Assembly: GCF_011839805.1 (NCBI RefSeq)
Contig: NZ_VWPY01000009.1
Location: 42,759-106,758, forward strand
Reading direction: 5' to 3'
Source of the DNA: Kineococcus rubinsiae
Lineage (GTDB): Bacteria; Actinomycetota; Actinomycetes; Actinomycetales; Kineococcaceae
Length of the DNA stretch: 64,000 nucleotides
Part shown: positions 18,396-30,170 of the stretch, one piece after another
Layout: every line of letters begins with the position of its first letter
Numbering within the stretch: position 1 is the stretch's first letter
Notes under the pieces: model-generated
Database searches by the model: none
What the model was told of the DNA's origin: nothing
What the model saw: the letters and a program-made list of their open reading frames with translations, nothing else
Position numbers and translations under genes: made by a program

Positions 18396-19522
18396 CGGCC
18401 GTCCTGGACCACCCCGCCCTCGCGAACTGCCACAGCCACGTCTTCCACCGCGCCCTGCGCGGCCGCGACGTCGGCGGCGACACGTTCTGGGCCTGGCGGG
18501 AGCGGATGTACGCCGTGGCCGCGGTCCTGGACCCTGACCTGCTGCACGAGCTGGCGGTCGGGGCCTTCGGGGAGATGCGCCTGGCGGGCGTCGGGGTCGT
18601 GGGGGAGTTCCACTACGTGCACCACGGCCCCGACGGGACCCCCTACGCCGACCCGAACGCGATGGGTGAGGCGCTCGTCGAGGCCGCCCGCGCGGTCGGG
18701 CTGCGGATCTGCCTGCTCGACACCTGCTACCGCCAGGCGGGTCCGGGACGTCCCGCCGAGGGCGTGCAGCGCCGCTTCGACGACGGCAGCGCCGAGGCCT
18801 GGGCCGAGCGCGCCCGCGACCTCGCCGACCGCTACGCCGGGGCCGACGACGTCGTGGTGGGGGCGGCCGTGCACTCCGTGCGGGCCGTCGCGCGCGAGGA
18901 GCTGCCCACCGTCGCCGGGGCCCTGCCCGGCGCGCCCCTGCACGTGCACGTCTCCGAGCAGCCCGCCGAGAACGCGGCGTGCCTGGCCGCGACGGGGCTC
19001 ACGCCCGTGCAGCTGCTGGCCGAGGCGGGCGTCTGGGGGCCGCGCAGCACGGCCGTGCACGCCACCCACCTGACGCCCGCGGACGTCGCGGTGCTCGGGG
19101 CGTCGGGCTCCTCCGCGTGCTTCTGCCCCACGACGGAGGCCGAGCTCGCCGACGGCATCGGCCCGAGCGTCGCGCTGCGCGACGCGGGGGCCCGCCTGAC
19201 GCTGGGCTCCGACAGCGCCACCGTCGTGGACCTGTTCGCCGAGGCGCGGGCCGTGGAGATGCACGAGCGGCTCGCCAGCGGCCGCCGGGGCGCGTGGTCG
19301 GCCGCGCAGCTCACCGCGGCGGCGACCGCGGACGGGTACGCCTCGCTCGGCTTCGCCGGTGTCGACGACCGGATCGCGCTGGACGCCGGGTCCGTGCGCC
19401 TCGCGGGCGTGACGACCCCGCTGTGGGCGGCCACGGCCGCCGACGTCGTGCCGGAGCTGGACCCCGGGGAGGTCGCCGCGGGGCTCGCCGCCGCCGTGGC
19501 CGAGGTGTGGAGGCGCGTGTGA
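18392..19522 (+). CDS. hutF: formimidoylglutamate deiminase (N-terminally short)
   Basis: A 376-residue amidohydrolase-superfamily enzyme converting N-formimidoyl-L-glutamate to N-formyl-L-glutamate plus ammonia. The metal motif [13 protein letters not shown] is at residues 12-24. [40 protein letters not shown] and [16 protein letters not shown] follow. Family members I know are about 440-460 residues, with an N-terminal beta-sandwich strand set before the HSH motif; here the metal motif comes only 11 residues after the start. The GTG overlaps the upstream stop, so an upstream start would run through the M20 gene. Confidence 0.9.
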   Translation: MTAVLDHPALANCHSHVFHRALRGRDVGGDTFWAWRERMYAVAAVLDPDLLHELAVGAFGEMRLAGVGVVGEFHYVHHGPDGTPYADPNAMGEALVEAARAVGLRICLLDTCYRQAGPGRPAEGVQRRFDDGSAEAWAERARDLADRYAGADDVVVGAAVHSVRAVAREELPTVAGALPGAPLHVHVSEQPAENAACLAATGLTPVQLLAEAGVWGPRSTAVHATHLTPADVAVLGASGSSACFCPTTEAELADGIGPSVALRDAGARLTLGSDSATVVDLFAEARAVEMHERLASGRRGAWSAAQLTAAATADGYASLGFAGVDDRIALDAGSVRLAGVTTPLWAATAADVVPELDPGEVAAGLAAAVAEVWRRV

Positions 19523-20658
19523 GCACCCTGCTGGTGACCGGGATCGGCGAGCTGACGACCTGGGACGAGGAGCGGCCCGTGCGCCGCGACGCCGCCCTCG
19601 TCGTCGACGCCGGCCGTGTCGCCTGGAGCGGGGACGCCGCTGACGCCCCCGCCGCCGACGAGGCCCTCGACGTGGCGGGCGCGGCCGTCGTGCCCGGGTT
19701 CGTGGACTCCCACGCCCACCTGGTCTTCGCGGGGGAGCGCTCGGCGGAGTTCGAGGCGCGCGCCGCCGGCGTCCCGTACGCGGCGGGCGGGATCCGCAGC
19801 ACCGTCGCCGCGACCCGCGCGGCCCCCGACGCCGCGCTCGAGGCCGGCCTCGTGCGGCTGCTCGCCGAGATGCGCGCCCAGGGCACCACGACGGTCGAGG
19901 TCAAGAGCGGGTACGGCCTGACGGTCGCCGACGAGGAGCGCTCGCTGCGCCTGGCCCGCCGGCACACGGCCGAGACCACGTTCCTGGGCGCCCACGTCGT
20001 GCCGGCGGGCAGCGAGGTCGCCGCCTACGTCGAGCTGGTCACGGGGGAGATGCTCGCGGCGTGCGCCCCGCACGCCCGCTGGGTCGACGTGTTCTGCGAG
20101 GACGGCGCCTTCGGGGCCGCCGAGGCCCGCGCGGTCCTGCTCGCGGGCCGCGCCGCGGGCCTGCTGCCCCGCGTGCACGCCAACCAGCTCGGGTACGGCC
20201 CGGGTGTGCAGGTGGCCTGCGAGGTCGGGGCCGCCGCCGCCGACCACTGCACGTTCCTCACCGACGCCGACGTCGAGGCGCTCGCGGGGGCGGGCGTCGT
20301 GGCGGGGCTGCTGCCCGGGGTCGAGTTCTCCACCCGCCAGCCCTACCCCGACGCGCGGCGGCTGCTCGACGCGGGCGTCACGGTGGCGCTCGCCACCGAC
20401 TGCAACCCCGGCAGCTCGTACACGTCGTCGATGCCGTTCTGCGTCGCGGTCGCCGTGCGGGAGATGGGGCTGACCCCGCGCGAGGCCCTGTGGTCGGCGA
20501 CGGCCGGCGGGGCCGCGTCGCTGCGCCGCGACGACGTCGGGCACCTGCGCGCCGGCGCGTGGGCGGACTTCGCGGTGCTGGACGCCCCCTCCGCCGTCCA
20601 TCTGGCCTACCGGCCGGGCGTGCCCCTGGTCCGGCGCACGGTCCGCTCCTCGGGCTGA
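19519..20658 (+). CDS. hutI: imidazolonepropionase
   Basis: A 379-residue Zn/Fe amidohydrolase opening the imidazolone ring to give N-formimidoyl-L-glutamate. Features are [89 protein letters not shown], and [15 protein letters not shown]. It is complete, including its N-terminal strands, unlike hutF. GTG 19519 overlaps the hutF stop. Last gene of the operon; gene order does not match reaction order. Confidence 0.97.
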   Translation: MSTLLVTGIGELTTWDEERPVRRDAALVVDAGRVAWSGDAADAPAADEALDVAGAAVVPGFVDSHAHLVFAGERSAEFEARAAGVPYAAGGIRSTVAATRAAPDAALEAGLVRLLAEMRAQGTTTVEVKSGYGLTVADEERSLRLARRHTAETTFLGAHVVPAGSEVAAYVELVTGEMLAACAPHARWVDVFCEDGAFGAAEARAVLLAGRAAGLLPRVHANQLGYGPGVQVACEVGAAAADHCTFLTDADVEALAGAGVVAGLLPGVEFSTRQPYPDARRLLDAGVTVALATDCNPGSSYTSSMPFCVAVAVREMGLTPREALWSATAGGAASLRRDDVGHLRAGAWADFAVLDAPSAVHLAYRPGVPLVRRTVRSSG

Positions 20659-20687
20659 GCGGCCCGTGGCCGGCCCGAGGGGACGGC

Positions 20688-21155
20688 TCAGGGCATCTCG
20701 ACCGTCTCGGCGCGCCGCAGCTCCGCCAGGGCCGCGTCCAGGTGGGCGGCGATGCCCGGCCCGGGGCCGGCGGCGAGCTCGGCGACCAGCACGACGGCGT
20801 GCTGCACGGCGAGCAGCGGGTCCACCGGGTCCCCGCCCTCGGCCGCGTCGTGCACGCCCAGGGCGCCCGTGAGGACGCCGACGAGCACCTGCGGGTCCAG
20901 CTCGTCGAACCACGGCAGCGCGGCGCGGGCGGCGGCGGAGACGGTGTCGCGCAGGTCGTCGGAGTCCAGGCCGTCGGGGTGGCGCTCCTCCAGCAGCGAG
21001 CGCAGCAGCCAGCCCACGACGCTGCGGACCTGCTCGACGTCCAGGCGGGCGAGGTGCCCCGTCTGCTCGGCGACCCCGGGGCCGTCGCCGGCCCGGGCGC
21101 ACGCGACGGCGGCGAGGAGGGCGGTGCGGAGCTGGACGGGGGCGGCGGGAGGCAC
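20688..21155 (-). CDS. hypothetical protein
   Basis: A 155-residue, acidic, Leu/Ala-rich, mostly helical protein from GTG 21155, preceded by an AGGATG-like ribosome site. Segments such as EQVRSVVGWLLRSLLEERHPDGLDSDDLRDTVSAAARAALPWFDEL suggest an all-helical cytoplasmic fold. I do not recognise the family. It is convergent with the hut operon, ending 29 bases from the hutI stop. Confidence 0.7.
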   Translation of the reverse strand: MPPAAPVQLRTALLAAVACARAGDGPGVAEQTGHLARLDVEQVRSVVGWLLRSLLEERHPDGLDSDDLRDTVSAAARAALPWFDELDPQVLVGVLTGALGVHDAAEGGDPVDPLLAVQHAVVLVAELAAGPGPGIAAHLDAALAELRRAETVEMP

Positions 21156-21332
21156 GCGGGCATCCTGCCGTGCGCCCGGCCGCGCGGGAGCGGCGGTCGC
21201 TGCGGCCGAACGGGTGATCTAGAAGATCGGGGAGGTGCGGGGTGTGCTGCGGCGCTCAGGCGCACGCGCGGCGCGCCCGATGGTGTCTGCACGGCCGACC
21301 CCGGCCGCCCGACGACGCTGGAGGTCCCGACC

Positions 21333-21680
21333 GTGAAACCCGTGCACCTGGTGATCAGGGACCTCGAGGTCGCCTCCCTCAAGGGTGAGCTGTCGCCGAC
21401 CTTCCTCGACGAGTACGCGTGGCGCAACGGCGAGAAGGTCACCGCGCTCTACGCGCTCGCGGCCCGCAACGCCCTCCCGGTCGCCGTCGAGCAGGGACGC
21501 AACGACCACGTCGAGAAGTCGTGGGAGAGCCGCGTCGACGAGTCGGCGGTCGAGCGCGCGCTGGACGCCGAGAGCGAGCGGAACATGCGCCGGCTGCGCG
21601 AGGCGCGCGAGGACGACCGGCCCGCCGCCCTGCGCCGGCAGACGCGCAACGCCCTCTACCCGATCAAGCGGGGCGGCTGA
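21333..21680 (+). CDS. hypothetical protein
   Basis: A 115-residue charged protein from GTG 21333, with GGAGG about 8 bases upstream. It begins VKPVHLVIRDLEVASLKGELS and continues as alternating Arg/Glu-rich helices (WESRVDESAVERALDAESERNMRRLREARED). I do not recognise the family. It overlaps the 3' end of the convergent GGDEF-EAL gene by 17 bases. Confidence 0.65.
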   Translation: MKPVHLVIRDLEVASLKGELSPTFLDEYAWRNGEKVTALYALAARNALPVAVEQGRNDHVEKSWESRVDESAVERALDAESERNMRRLREAREDDRPAALRRQTRNALYPIKRGG

Positions 21681-24078
21681 GCTCCGGCTCGTCGCGGGGC
21701 CCCGCGGCCCCCGGCGCCGCGAGAGCGGCCACCGCGAGGGCGGGTGCGGGGCCGGTGATCGCAGGGTCGGTGATGGCTGGGCCGGTGAGCGCAGGACTGG
21801 TGATCGCTGGGCCGGTGAGCGCGGGTCCGTCGAGCCGCACGGCGGCGGCGGGCACGGCCCGGGCGAACAGCCAGCCCTGGGCCGCGTCGCAGCCCAGCTC
21901 GCGGAGCAGGTCCAGCTGGGCCTGCTCCTCGACGCCCTCCGCGACGACCTCGAGGCCGACGGCGTGGGCGGCGCGGACGATCAGCCCGAGCAGCTCGCGG
22001 CCACCGCCGGCCGAGGCGGCGACGAAGCTCCGGTCGATCTTCAGGGTGTCGGCCGTGAGGTGCCGCAGCTGGCTGATCGAGGTGTACCCCGTGCCGAAGT
22101 CGTCGATGCTCAGGCGCACCCCGAGGGCCCGCAGCTGCACGACGGCCCCCGCGACCGCGCGCTCGTCGAGGAGGACCGTCTCGGTGACCTCGACGCCGAG
22201 GTCGCTCGCGGGCACCCCCCAGCGGGCCAGGGCGTCCACGACGTCCTGCACGACGGACGGCTCGGCCAGGTGGCGCCCGGAGACGTTGACCGCCACCCGC
22301 ACCCGGCCGCAGGGGCCCGCCCCGGCGTTCCACAGGGCCAGCTGGCGCGCCGCCTCGTCCAGCACCCAGCGGCCCACCTCGCAGACGAGGGAGGACCGCT
22401 CGGCGACGGGGATGAAGGCGTCCGGCGGGACGGGGCCGTGGCCCGGCCGGTGCCAGCGCAGGAGGGCCTCGAAGCTCGCGGTGCGGCCCGAGGCGAGGTC
22501 GACGACCGGCTGGTAGTGCAGGGAGAACTCCCCGGCGCCCAGCCCGTGCCGCACGGCCGCCTCGACGTCGGCCTGCGCGCGGACCTCGGCCAGCAGGTCC
22601 GCGTCGAAGACCTCCACGCGGGCACCGCCGGCGCCCTTGGCCCGCGAGGCCGCCAGCGCGGCCCGGCGCAGGAACTCCGCGCCGTCGAGCCCGGCCTCCG
22701 CGCCCCCGTCCACGACGGCGCCGACGCTCGCGGTGATCCGCAGGGTGCCGTCGGCGGGGCCGCTGACCGCCACCGACAGCTGCGTCAGCCGGCCGGCGAG
22801 GGTGCGCAGGTCCTGCTCGGAACCCGCGTCGGCCACCACGACGACGAACTCGTCGGAGCCCAGGCGGCCCACGGTGTCGTCCGTGCGCACGACGCGGCGC
22901 AGCTGCTGCGCCACGCCCCGCAGGACCTCGTCGCCCGCGCGGTGGCCCCAGGCGTCGTTGACGTCGCCGAAGCGGTCGACGTCGAGGACCAGCAGGCCGA
23001 CGGGGACCCGGTGGCGGCGGCCGCGCTCGAGGGCGTCGTCCAGCAGCAGCTGCACGCCCGAGCGGTTGGCGAGGTCGGTCAGGGGGTCGGTCGAGCCGGA
23101 GCGCTCGAGGTCGCGGCGCAGCTCCTCCCGCTGCGTGGCGGCCTGCGCGATCCAGCGCAGGGCCAGGTGCATGCGCGCGCTGACCAGCAGGATGAGGCTG
23201 ACCGTGGACGTGACGACGGCGCCCCCGTGGACGGGGACGCCCAGCGCCAGCTCGACGGCCAGGACCCCCGGCGCGACCAGCGCGGCCGCGGCGAGCGCGG
23301 GCAGGCGCAGCCGCGAGAAGCCCTTCGACGCCTCACCGCCCGGGCTCGCGAGCACCGCCATCGACGGGTGCAGGGCCGCGGCGCCGAAGAGCAGGTAGGA
23401 CCCGAGCCACAGGGCGTCCGCCACGTGCGCGAGGGAGGCCGAGCCCACGCTCTCCTGGACCAGGAAGAGGGAGTCCGCCGCCGGCAGGAGCAGGGCCCCC
23501 GCGGTCAGCAGGCGGAAGGCCGGGGTCCGCGCGCCGGGCGTCGTGACCAGCCGCACGAGGAGCCCGACCAGGAGGATGTCGCCCAGCGGGTAGGCGACCC
23601 CCACGGCCTTGACCAGCAGCCCGCTGTCCGGGTCGCCGAAGACGGGACCCGCGAGCCCCACCCACGACAGCAGCGACAGCCCGACCGTCACGACGAGGCT
23701 CTCGATCACCGCCCCCGCGTCCAGCGTCCGCTGCCGCAGCCGCACCAGCGCGAAGAGGCCGGCGCCGAGCACCGGGTAGGCGGCGAGGTAGGCGACGTCG
23801 GCGCCCGAGGGGTAGGGGTCGGTGTGCGCGACGTCGGCGTACCAGTTCCACAGCCCGTCCCCGGCCGCCCAGAGCAGCTGGCCGCCGGCCAGCAGGAGCC
23901 AGGGGTGGCGGTGCGTGGGCCGGTGGCGGCGCACGCCCACGAGGATCGCGACGGCGGCCGACACGGCGACGAGCTGGTAGACGGCGTCGGCACCCAGGCC
24001 CGCCGGCAGGACGGTGTACGCGAGGACGAGCACCGCCCCGGCGACCAGGTGCGCCCGCCAGCCGTACGTCGTCACCAC
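21664..24078 (-). CDS. membrane GGDEF-EAL cyclic-di-GMP protein
   Basis: About 804 residues from GTG 24078 (GTG 24075 is also possible, and the frame is open upstream to 24321). The N-terminal 300 residues hold about eight hydrophobic helices with no recognised sensor. The GGDEF domain has GSDEF instead of GG(D/E)EF, so cyclase activity is doubtful. The EAL domain keeps EALLRW, the TET glutamate, DDFGTGYTS, LKIDRSF, AEGVEEQAQ and QGWLF, so it looks like an active phosphodiesterase. The C-terminal tail is a pentapeptide repeat encoded by 15-base units. Confidence 0.9.
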   Translation of the reverse strand: MVTTYGWRAHLVAGAVLVLAYTVLPAGLGADAVYQLVAVSAAVAILVGVRRHRPTHRHPWLLLAGGQLLWAAGDGLWNWYADVAHTDPYPSGADVAYLAAYPVLGAGLFALVRLRQRTLDAGAVIESLVVTVGLSLLSWVGLAGPVFGDPDSGLLVKAVGVAYPLGDILLVGLLVRLVTTPGARTPAFRLLTAGALLLPAADSLFLVQESVGSASLAHVADALWLGSYLLFGAAALHPSMAVLASPGGEASKGFSRLRLPALAAAALVAPGVLAVELALGVPVHGGAVVTSTVSLILLVSARMHLALRWIAQAATQREELRRDLERSGSTDPLTDLANRSGVQLLLDDALERGRRHRVPVGLLVLDVDRFGDVNDAWGHRAGDEVLRGVAQQLRRVVRTDDTVGRLGSDEFVVVVADAGSEQDLRTLAGRLTQLSVAVSGPADGTLRITASVGAVVDGGAEAGLDGAEFLRRAALAASRAKGAGGARVEVFDADLLAEVRAQADVEAAVRHGLGAGEFSLHYQPVVDLASGRTASFEALLRWHRPGHGPVPPDAFIPVAERSSLVCEVGRWVLDEAARQLALWNAGAGPCGRVRVAVNVSGRHLAEPSVVQDVVDALARWGVPASDLGVEVTETVLLDERAVAGAVVQLRALGVRLSIDDFGTGYTSISQLRHLTADTLKIDRSFVAASAGGGRELLGLIVRAAHAVGLEVVAEGVEEQAQLDLLRELGCDAAQGWLFARAVPAAAVRLDGPALTGPAITSPALTGPAITDPAITGPAPALAVAALAAPGAAGPRDEPELSRPA
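21749..21823 (-). repeat. tandem 15-base repeat in the GGDEF-EAL tail
   Basis: Five consecutive 15-base units (21749-21763, 21764-21778, 21779-21793, 21794-21808, 21809-21823) of the type GGGCCGGTGATCGCA. On the coding (minus) strand they specify pentapeptides of the form (G/S/D)PA(L/I)T. A sixth, degraded unit follows toward 21838. Confidence 0.85.
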
Positions 24079-24167
24079 GTCCCCATCGGCGCGCCCCGCG
24101 AGGACTTGAGCGCGCGTCCCCCGGCTGCGGCCGGGCGGCTCCGGGCCCCGCCCGGCGCGTCCGGGGC

Positions 24168-24196
24168 CCGACACGCCGACCGGATCCGACACGCCG
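24168..24196. repeat. 11-base direct repeat upstream of GGDEF-EAL gene
   Basis: CCGACACGCCG occurs at 24168-24178 and again at 24186-24196, 18 bases apart. It lies in the 352-base gap between the divergent GGDEF-EAL and nrdH genes, about 100 bases upstream of the former. It may be a paired regulator site. The rest of this gap holds the NrdR boxes and nothing else I recognise. Confidence 0.4.
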
Positions 24197-24319
24197 TGCT
24201 CAACAACCATCACGCAGAGTCGCGACGAAGGGGTCCCGCGGGAGCAGAACCGCAGGTCAACGCCCTGCCGCGACCCGGTGCCGCCCCGCTCACCCGCCTG
24301 GGCGAATGACACGGCTGTC

Positions 24320-24335
24320 ACACACCATCTTGTGG
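24320..24335 (+). promoter_or_regulatory. NrdR box 1 upstream of nrdHIEF
   Basis: ACACACCATCTTGTGG fits the 16-base NrdR box (about ACACWAYATCTWGTGT) at all but two positions. With the second box starting 32 bases later, it forms the tandem arrangement expected for cooperative NrdR binding. Confidence 0.75.
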
Positions 24336-24351
24336 TGGTTTGCGCGAACCG

Positions 24352-24367
24352 CCCCTAGGGGTAGTGT
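24352..24367 (+). promoter_or_regulatory. NrdR box 2 overlapping the nrdH promoter
   Basis: CCCCTAGGGGTAGTGT matches the consensus in its right half (TAGTGT) and less well in the left. It is separated from box 1 by 16 bases. TAGTGT (24362-24367) may also be the -10 hexamer, with TTGCGC (24340-24345) as -35 at a 16-base spacing, so NrdR would occlude RNA polymerase. Confidence 0.6.
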
Positions 24368-24430
24368 CTTCAGCACCACCTGGACCAGCTCGACCGCGGG
24401 CTCCACCGGACCCGAGGGAAGGAAGATCCC

Positions 24431-24676
24431 ATGAGCATCACCGTCTACAGCACTCCCTCGTGCGTCCAGTGCAAGGCCACCTACCGCGCCCTGGACAAGA
24501 AGGGCCTCGCCTACGAGGTCGTCGACGTCACGCAGGACGCGCAGGCCCTCGCGACCGTGCAGGCCCTCGGGTACGTGCAGGCCCCGGTCGTCGTCGTCGG
24601 TGACGAGCACTGGTCGGGCTTCCGCCCGGACCGCATCTCCGCCGTGGCGGAGCGCTTCGCCGCTCTCACGGTCTGA
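24431..24676 (+). CDS. nrdH: glutaredoxin-like NrdH redoxin
   Basis: An 81-residue redoxin that delivers electrons to class Ib ribonucleotide reductase. The redox motif is CVQC in [39 protein letters not shown] carries the WSGFRPD signature typical of NrdH. ATG 24431 has an AAGGAAG-type ribosome site. First gene of nrdH-nrdI-nrdE-nrdF behind tandem NrdR boxes. Confidence 0.97.
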   Translation: MSITVYSTPSCVQCKATYRALDKKGLAYEVVDVTQDAQALATVQALGYVQAPVVVVGDEHWSGFRPDRISAVAERFAALTV

Positions 24677-24686
24677 GACCACCGGT

Positions 24687-25078
24687 GTGAGTGCCGTGGA
24701 CGTCGTCTACTTCTCGAGCGTCTCCGGCAACACCCAGCGCTTCGTCGAGAAGCTCGGGGTCCCGGCCAAGCGCATCCCGCTGCGGGGTCGCGAGGCCCAC
24801 CTGACGGTCACCGAGCCGTACGTGCTCATCGTCCCCACCTACAGCGCCGGGGACGGCAGCGGAGCGGTGCCCAAGCAGGTCATCCGCTTCCTGAACGACC
24901 CCGTCAACCGCTCGCTCATCCGCGGCGTCGTCGGGGCGGGCAACACCAACTTCGGGGACCACTACGCCGCGGCCGGCGACATCGTCGCCGCCAAGTGCGG
25001 TGTGCCCCACCTCTACCGCTTCGAGCTCTTCGGGACCCCCGACGACGTGCGTCGCGTCCGCGATGGATTGGACTCCCT

Positions 25079-25082
<4 letters not shown>
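24687..25082 (+). CDS. nrdI: flavodoxin-like NrdI
   Basis: A 131-residue FMN protein that activates the metal cofactor of NrdF. The FMN-binding loop [15 protein letters not shown] is near the N-terminus; [21 protein letters not shown] and [16 protein letters not shown] are family blocks. It starts at GTG 24687 (GTG 24696 is an alternative) and its stop overlaps the nrdE GTG in GTGA. Confidence 0.96.
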
Positions 25083-28302
<3,220 letters not shown>

Positions 28303-28328
28303 GCTGAGCTCAGCCTCCCCACCGTGCC

Positions 28329-28362
28329 GGCGCCCGCCGCAGCGATCGCTGCGGCGGGCGCC
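28329..28362. terminator. 34-base perfect palindrome terminator
   Basis: The arms are 17 bases each, centred on AGCGATCGCT, 26 bases after nrdF. It probably ends nrdHIEF and, read on the other strand, the convergent UPF0303 gene that stops at 28399. Confidence 0.85.
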
Positions 28363-28398
28363 TCCACGTCCGGGCCGTGCCCGTGGCTGCGCTGCGGC

Positions 28399-28914
28399 TC
28401 AGGTCCCGGCGAGGAACTCCCGCAGGACGGTGACCACGACGGTGTGGTCCACCTCCTGCGGCAGGCCGGAGACGGCCACCGACCCGACGCAGCCGACGTC
28501 GCGCACGAGGACGGGGAACGCCCCGCCGTGGGCGGCGAAGAGCCGGGTGTCGAGGCGGGCGTCGGTGTCGAAGTCGCCGCCCGCGGCCCGGAACCGGGTC
28601 CCCACCAGGTACGAGGAGTGCCCGAAGCGGTCGACGACCGCCATCTTGCGGTCGAGCCAGCCGTCGTTGTCCGCCGAGGACCCCGGCAGGCCGACGTGGA
28701 AGAGCCGCTGGGCGCCCCTGCGCACGGCGACCGCCAGCGGCAGCCCGTCCGCCAGGGCCCGCTCGGCCAGGAGGGTGCCGAGCCGCCAGGCCGTGAGGTT
28801 GTCGAAGGAGGGCAGGACGAGCTCGCGCTCCTCCGCCTCGAGGCGGGCCACCAGCTCCGACGGGTCCGCGGGGTACGGGCCGGCGGGGGACGGCGCGGCG
28901 GGGGAGGCGCTCAC
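28399..28914 (-). CDS. UPF0303 / heme-degrading-domain (HbpS-like) protein
   Basis: A 171-residue protein with LVARLEAEERELVLPSFDNLTAWRLG, AVAVRRGAQRLFHVGLPGSSADNDGWLDRK, VDRFGHSSYLVG and HGGAFPVLVRDVGCVGSVAVSGLPQEVDH. These are the family blocks of UPF0303, which has the GlcG/HbpS-like fold. Family members have been linked to heme binding or small-molecule sensing; the role here is unknown. The GTG overlaps the stop of the CBS-BON gene in GTGA, so the two form an operon. Confidence 0.85.
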   Translation of the reverse strand: MSASPAAPSPAGPYPADPSELVARLEAEERELVLPSFDNLTAWRLGTLLAERALADGLPLAVAVRRGAQRLFHVGLPGSSADNDGWLDRKMAVVDRFGHSSYLVGTRFRAAGGDFDTDARLDTRLFAAHGGAFPVLVRDVGCVGSVAVSGLPQEVDHTVVVTVLREFLAGT

Positions 28915-29522
28915 CGGGCCGCCACCTCCCCGTCGGCCGTGCGGACCCGGACGACGCCCGCCACCGTCCGGGCGACGACGGCGGCCAGGCGCTGGGCGGC
29001 GCCGTGCAGGGGCCCGTCCAGGGTCACGACGCCGTCGCTCACCCGGACGTCCCAGTCCTGCGCCGGGTCCTGCTCGTGCAGGCGGGCCAGCACGGCCTCG
29101 CGGACGTCGTCGTCGGAGTGGGCGAGGGTGCGCAGCACGTCGCGGCGGGCCAGGACCCCGACGAGGCGGTGCCCGTCCAGCACGGGCAGCGCCTTGATGC
29201 GCCGGGCCAGCAGCACCCGGGTCGCGTCGGCGAGGTCGGCGCCCACGTCGACGGTGATCGGCTCCCGCGTCATGACGGCGGCGACGGTGCCGGGAGGGGC
29301 CGCGTCGTCCTCGTCGCGGGGCAGGAAGTGGGCGCGCGGGTCGCGTCCCACCCGGCCCCGCAGCAGGTCGGACTCGCTGACGACGCCGACCAGCCGGCCG
29401 TCGCCGTCGAGGACGGGCACCGAGGAGATGTCGTGGTGCAGCAGCACCCGGGCGGTGTGCGGCACGTCGTCGTCCTCGGCGACCGTGACGACCGGGCTCC
29501 TCATGGCCTCGCGGACCAGCAC
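28911..29522 (-). CDS. CBS-CBS-BON domain protein
   Basis: A 203-residue protein. Two CBS motifs (about 5-60 and 75-130) form an adenosyl-ligand sensing Bateman module, as seen in VREAMRSPVVTVAEDDDVPHTARVLL and VAAVMTREPITVDVGADLADA. A BON domain (about 140-200) carries WDVRVSDGVVTLDGPLHGAAQ. The start is GTG 29522 because GGAGGAGGAGG lies directly upstream. Such proteins are common in actinobacterial stress regulons; the ligand is unknown. Confidence 0.9.
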   Translation of the reverse strand: MLVREAMRSPVVTVAEDDDVPHTARVLLHHDISSVPVLDGDGRLVGVVSESDLLRGRVGRDPRAHFLPRDEDDAAPPGTVAAVMTREPITVDVGADLADATRVLLARRIKALPVLDGHRLVGVLARRDVLRTLAHSDDDVREAVLARLHEQDPAQDWDVRVSDGVVTLDGPLHGAAQRLAAVVARTVAGVVRVRTADGEVAAR

Positions 29523-29644
29523 GGGACCTCCTCCTCCTGGCGGGGGCCGCGCGTCGGGCGACGGCGGCGGCGGGCGCGGGCGCCCCTGCGTGCACCCTGG
29601 GCGGCGCAGCCCCTCCTGCGCAAGGCCGGGCCCGGCGCGTCCCC

Positions 29645-29956
29645 TCAGCTGCCGTAGGCGCTGACGTAGTCCTCGACGGCGCGGGCGACCGCGGCGGCCG
29701 TCGGGGCGTCGAATCCGCCGGCCAGGACGGCCGTGAGCTCGGCGTCGTCGGTCTCGCCCCGCCCGCGGGCGTCCCACGCGAGCTGAGCGGCGCGGGCGAG
29801 CTCGACGCGGTCGGCGAAGGCCGGCCCGTGGCGGTCCACGACGATCCCGGCCACCCAGTCGGCGTCGAAGACGCCCGTGGGGGGCGCGAAGACCCGCTCG
29901 CCCTCGACGTAGCGGCCGCTGCCCCCGACGTGCCCGCTGCCCCCGGCTCGGATCAT
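29645..29956 (-). CDS. hypothetical protein
   Basis: A 103-residue protein: Gly-rich start (MIRAGGSGHVGGSGRY), then a helical acidic body ending FDAPTAAAVARAVEDYVSAYGS. Family not recognised. A -10-like TAGCGT lies 6 bases before the ATG and no ribosome site is visible, which suits a leaderless transcript. It is upstream of, and in the same direction as, the CBS-BON gene. Confidence 0.6.
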   Translation of the reverse strand: MIRAGGSGHVGGSGRYVEGERVFAPPTGVFDADWVAGIVVDRHGPAFADRVELARAAQLAWDARGRGETDDAELTAVLAGGFDAPTAAAVARAVEDYVSAYGS

Positions 29957-30170
29957 GAGGGGACGCTACGCGCCGTGGTCGGGGGGCGGGACGGTGGGCG
30001 CGCCGTGCCGAGGGGCGATCACGGAGCGTGTGTGCTGCCCTGGAGGCACGCCGTGTCCGTCACGCGTCCCCCCACGGGACGGGCACGGCCCTGCGCTCTC
30101 CGCCCCCTCCCCGTAGGGTCGGACGACGGTCCCCGCTCAGCAGGAGGGGGGCGGCACGGCAGGGAGGGTG

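Noticed and set aside
22024..24309. Plus-strand open frame through the GGDEF-EAL region as a gene
   Set aside because: Its product is Gln/Gly/Arg/Asp-rich nonsense with no domain; the opposite strand encodes a clear GGDEF-EAL protein.
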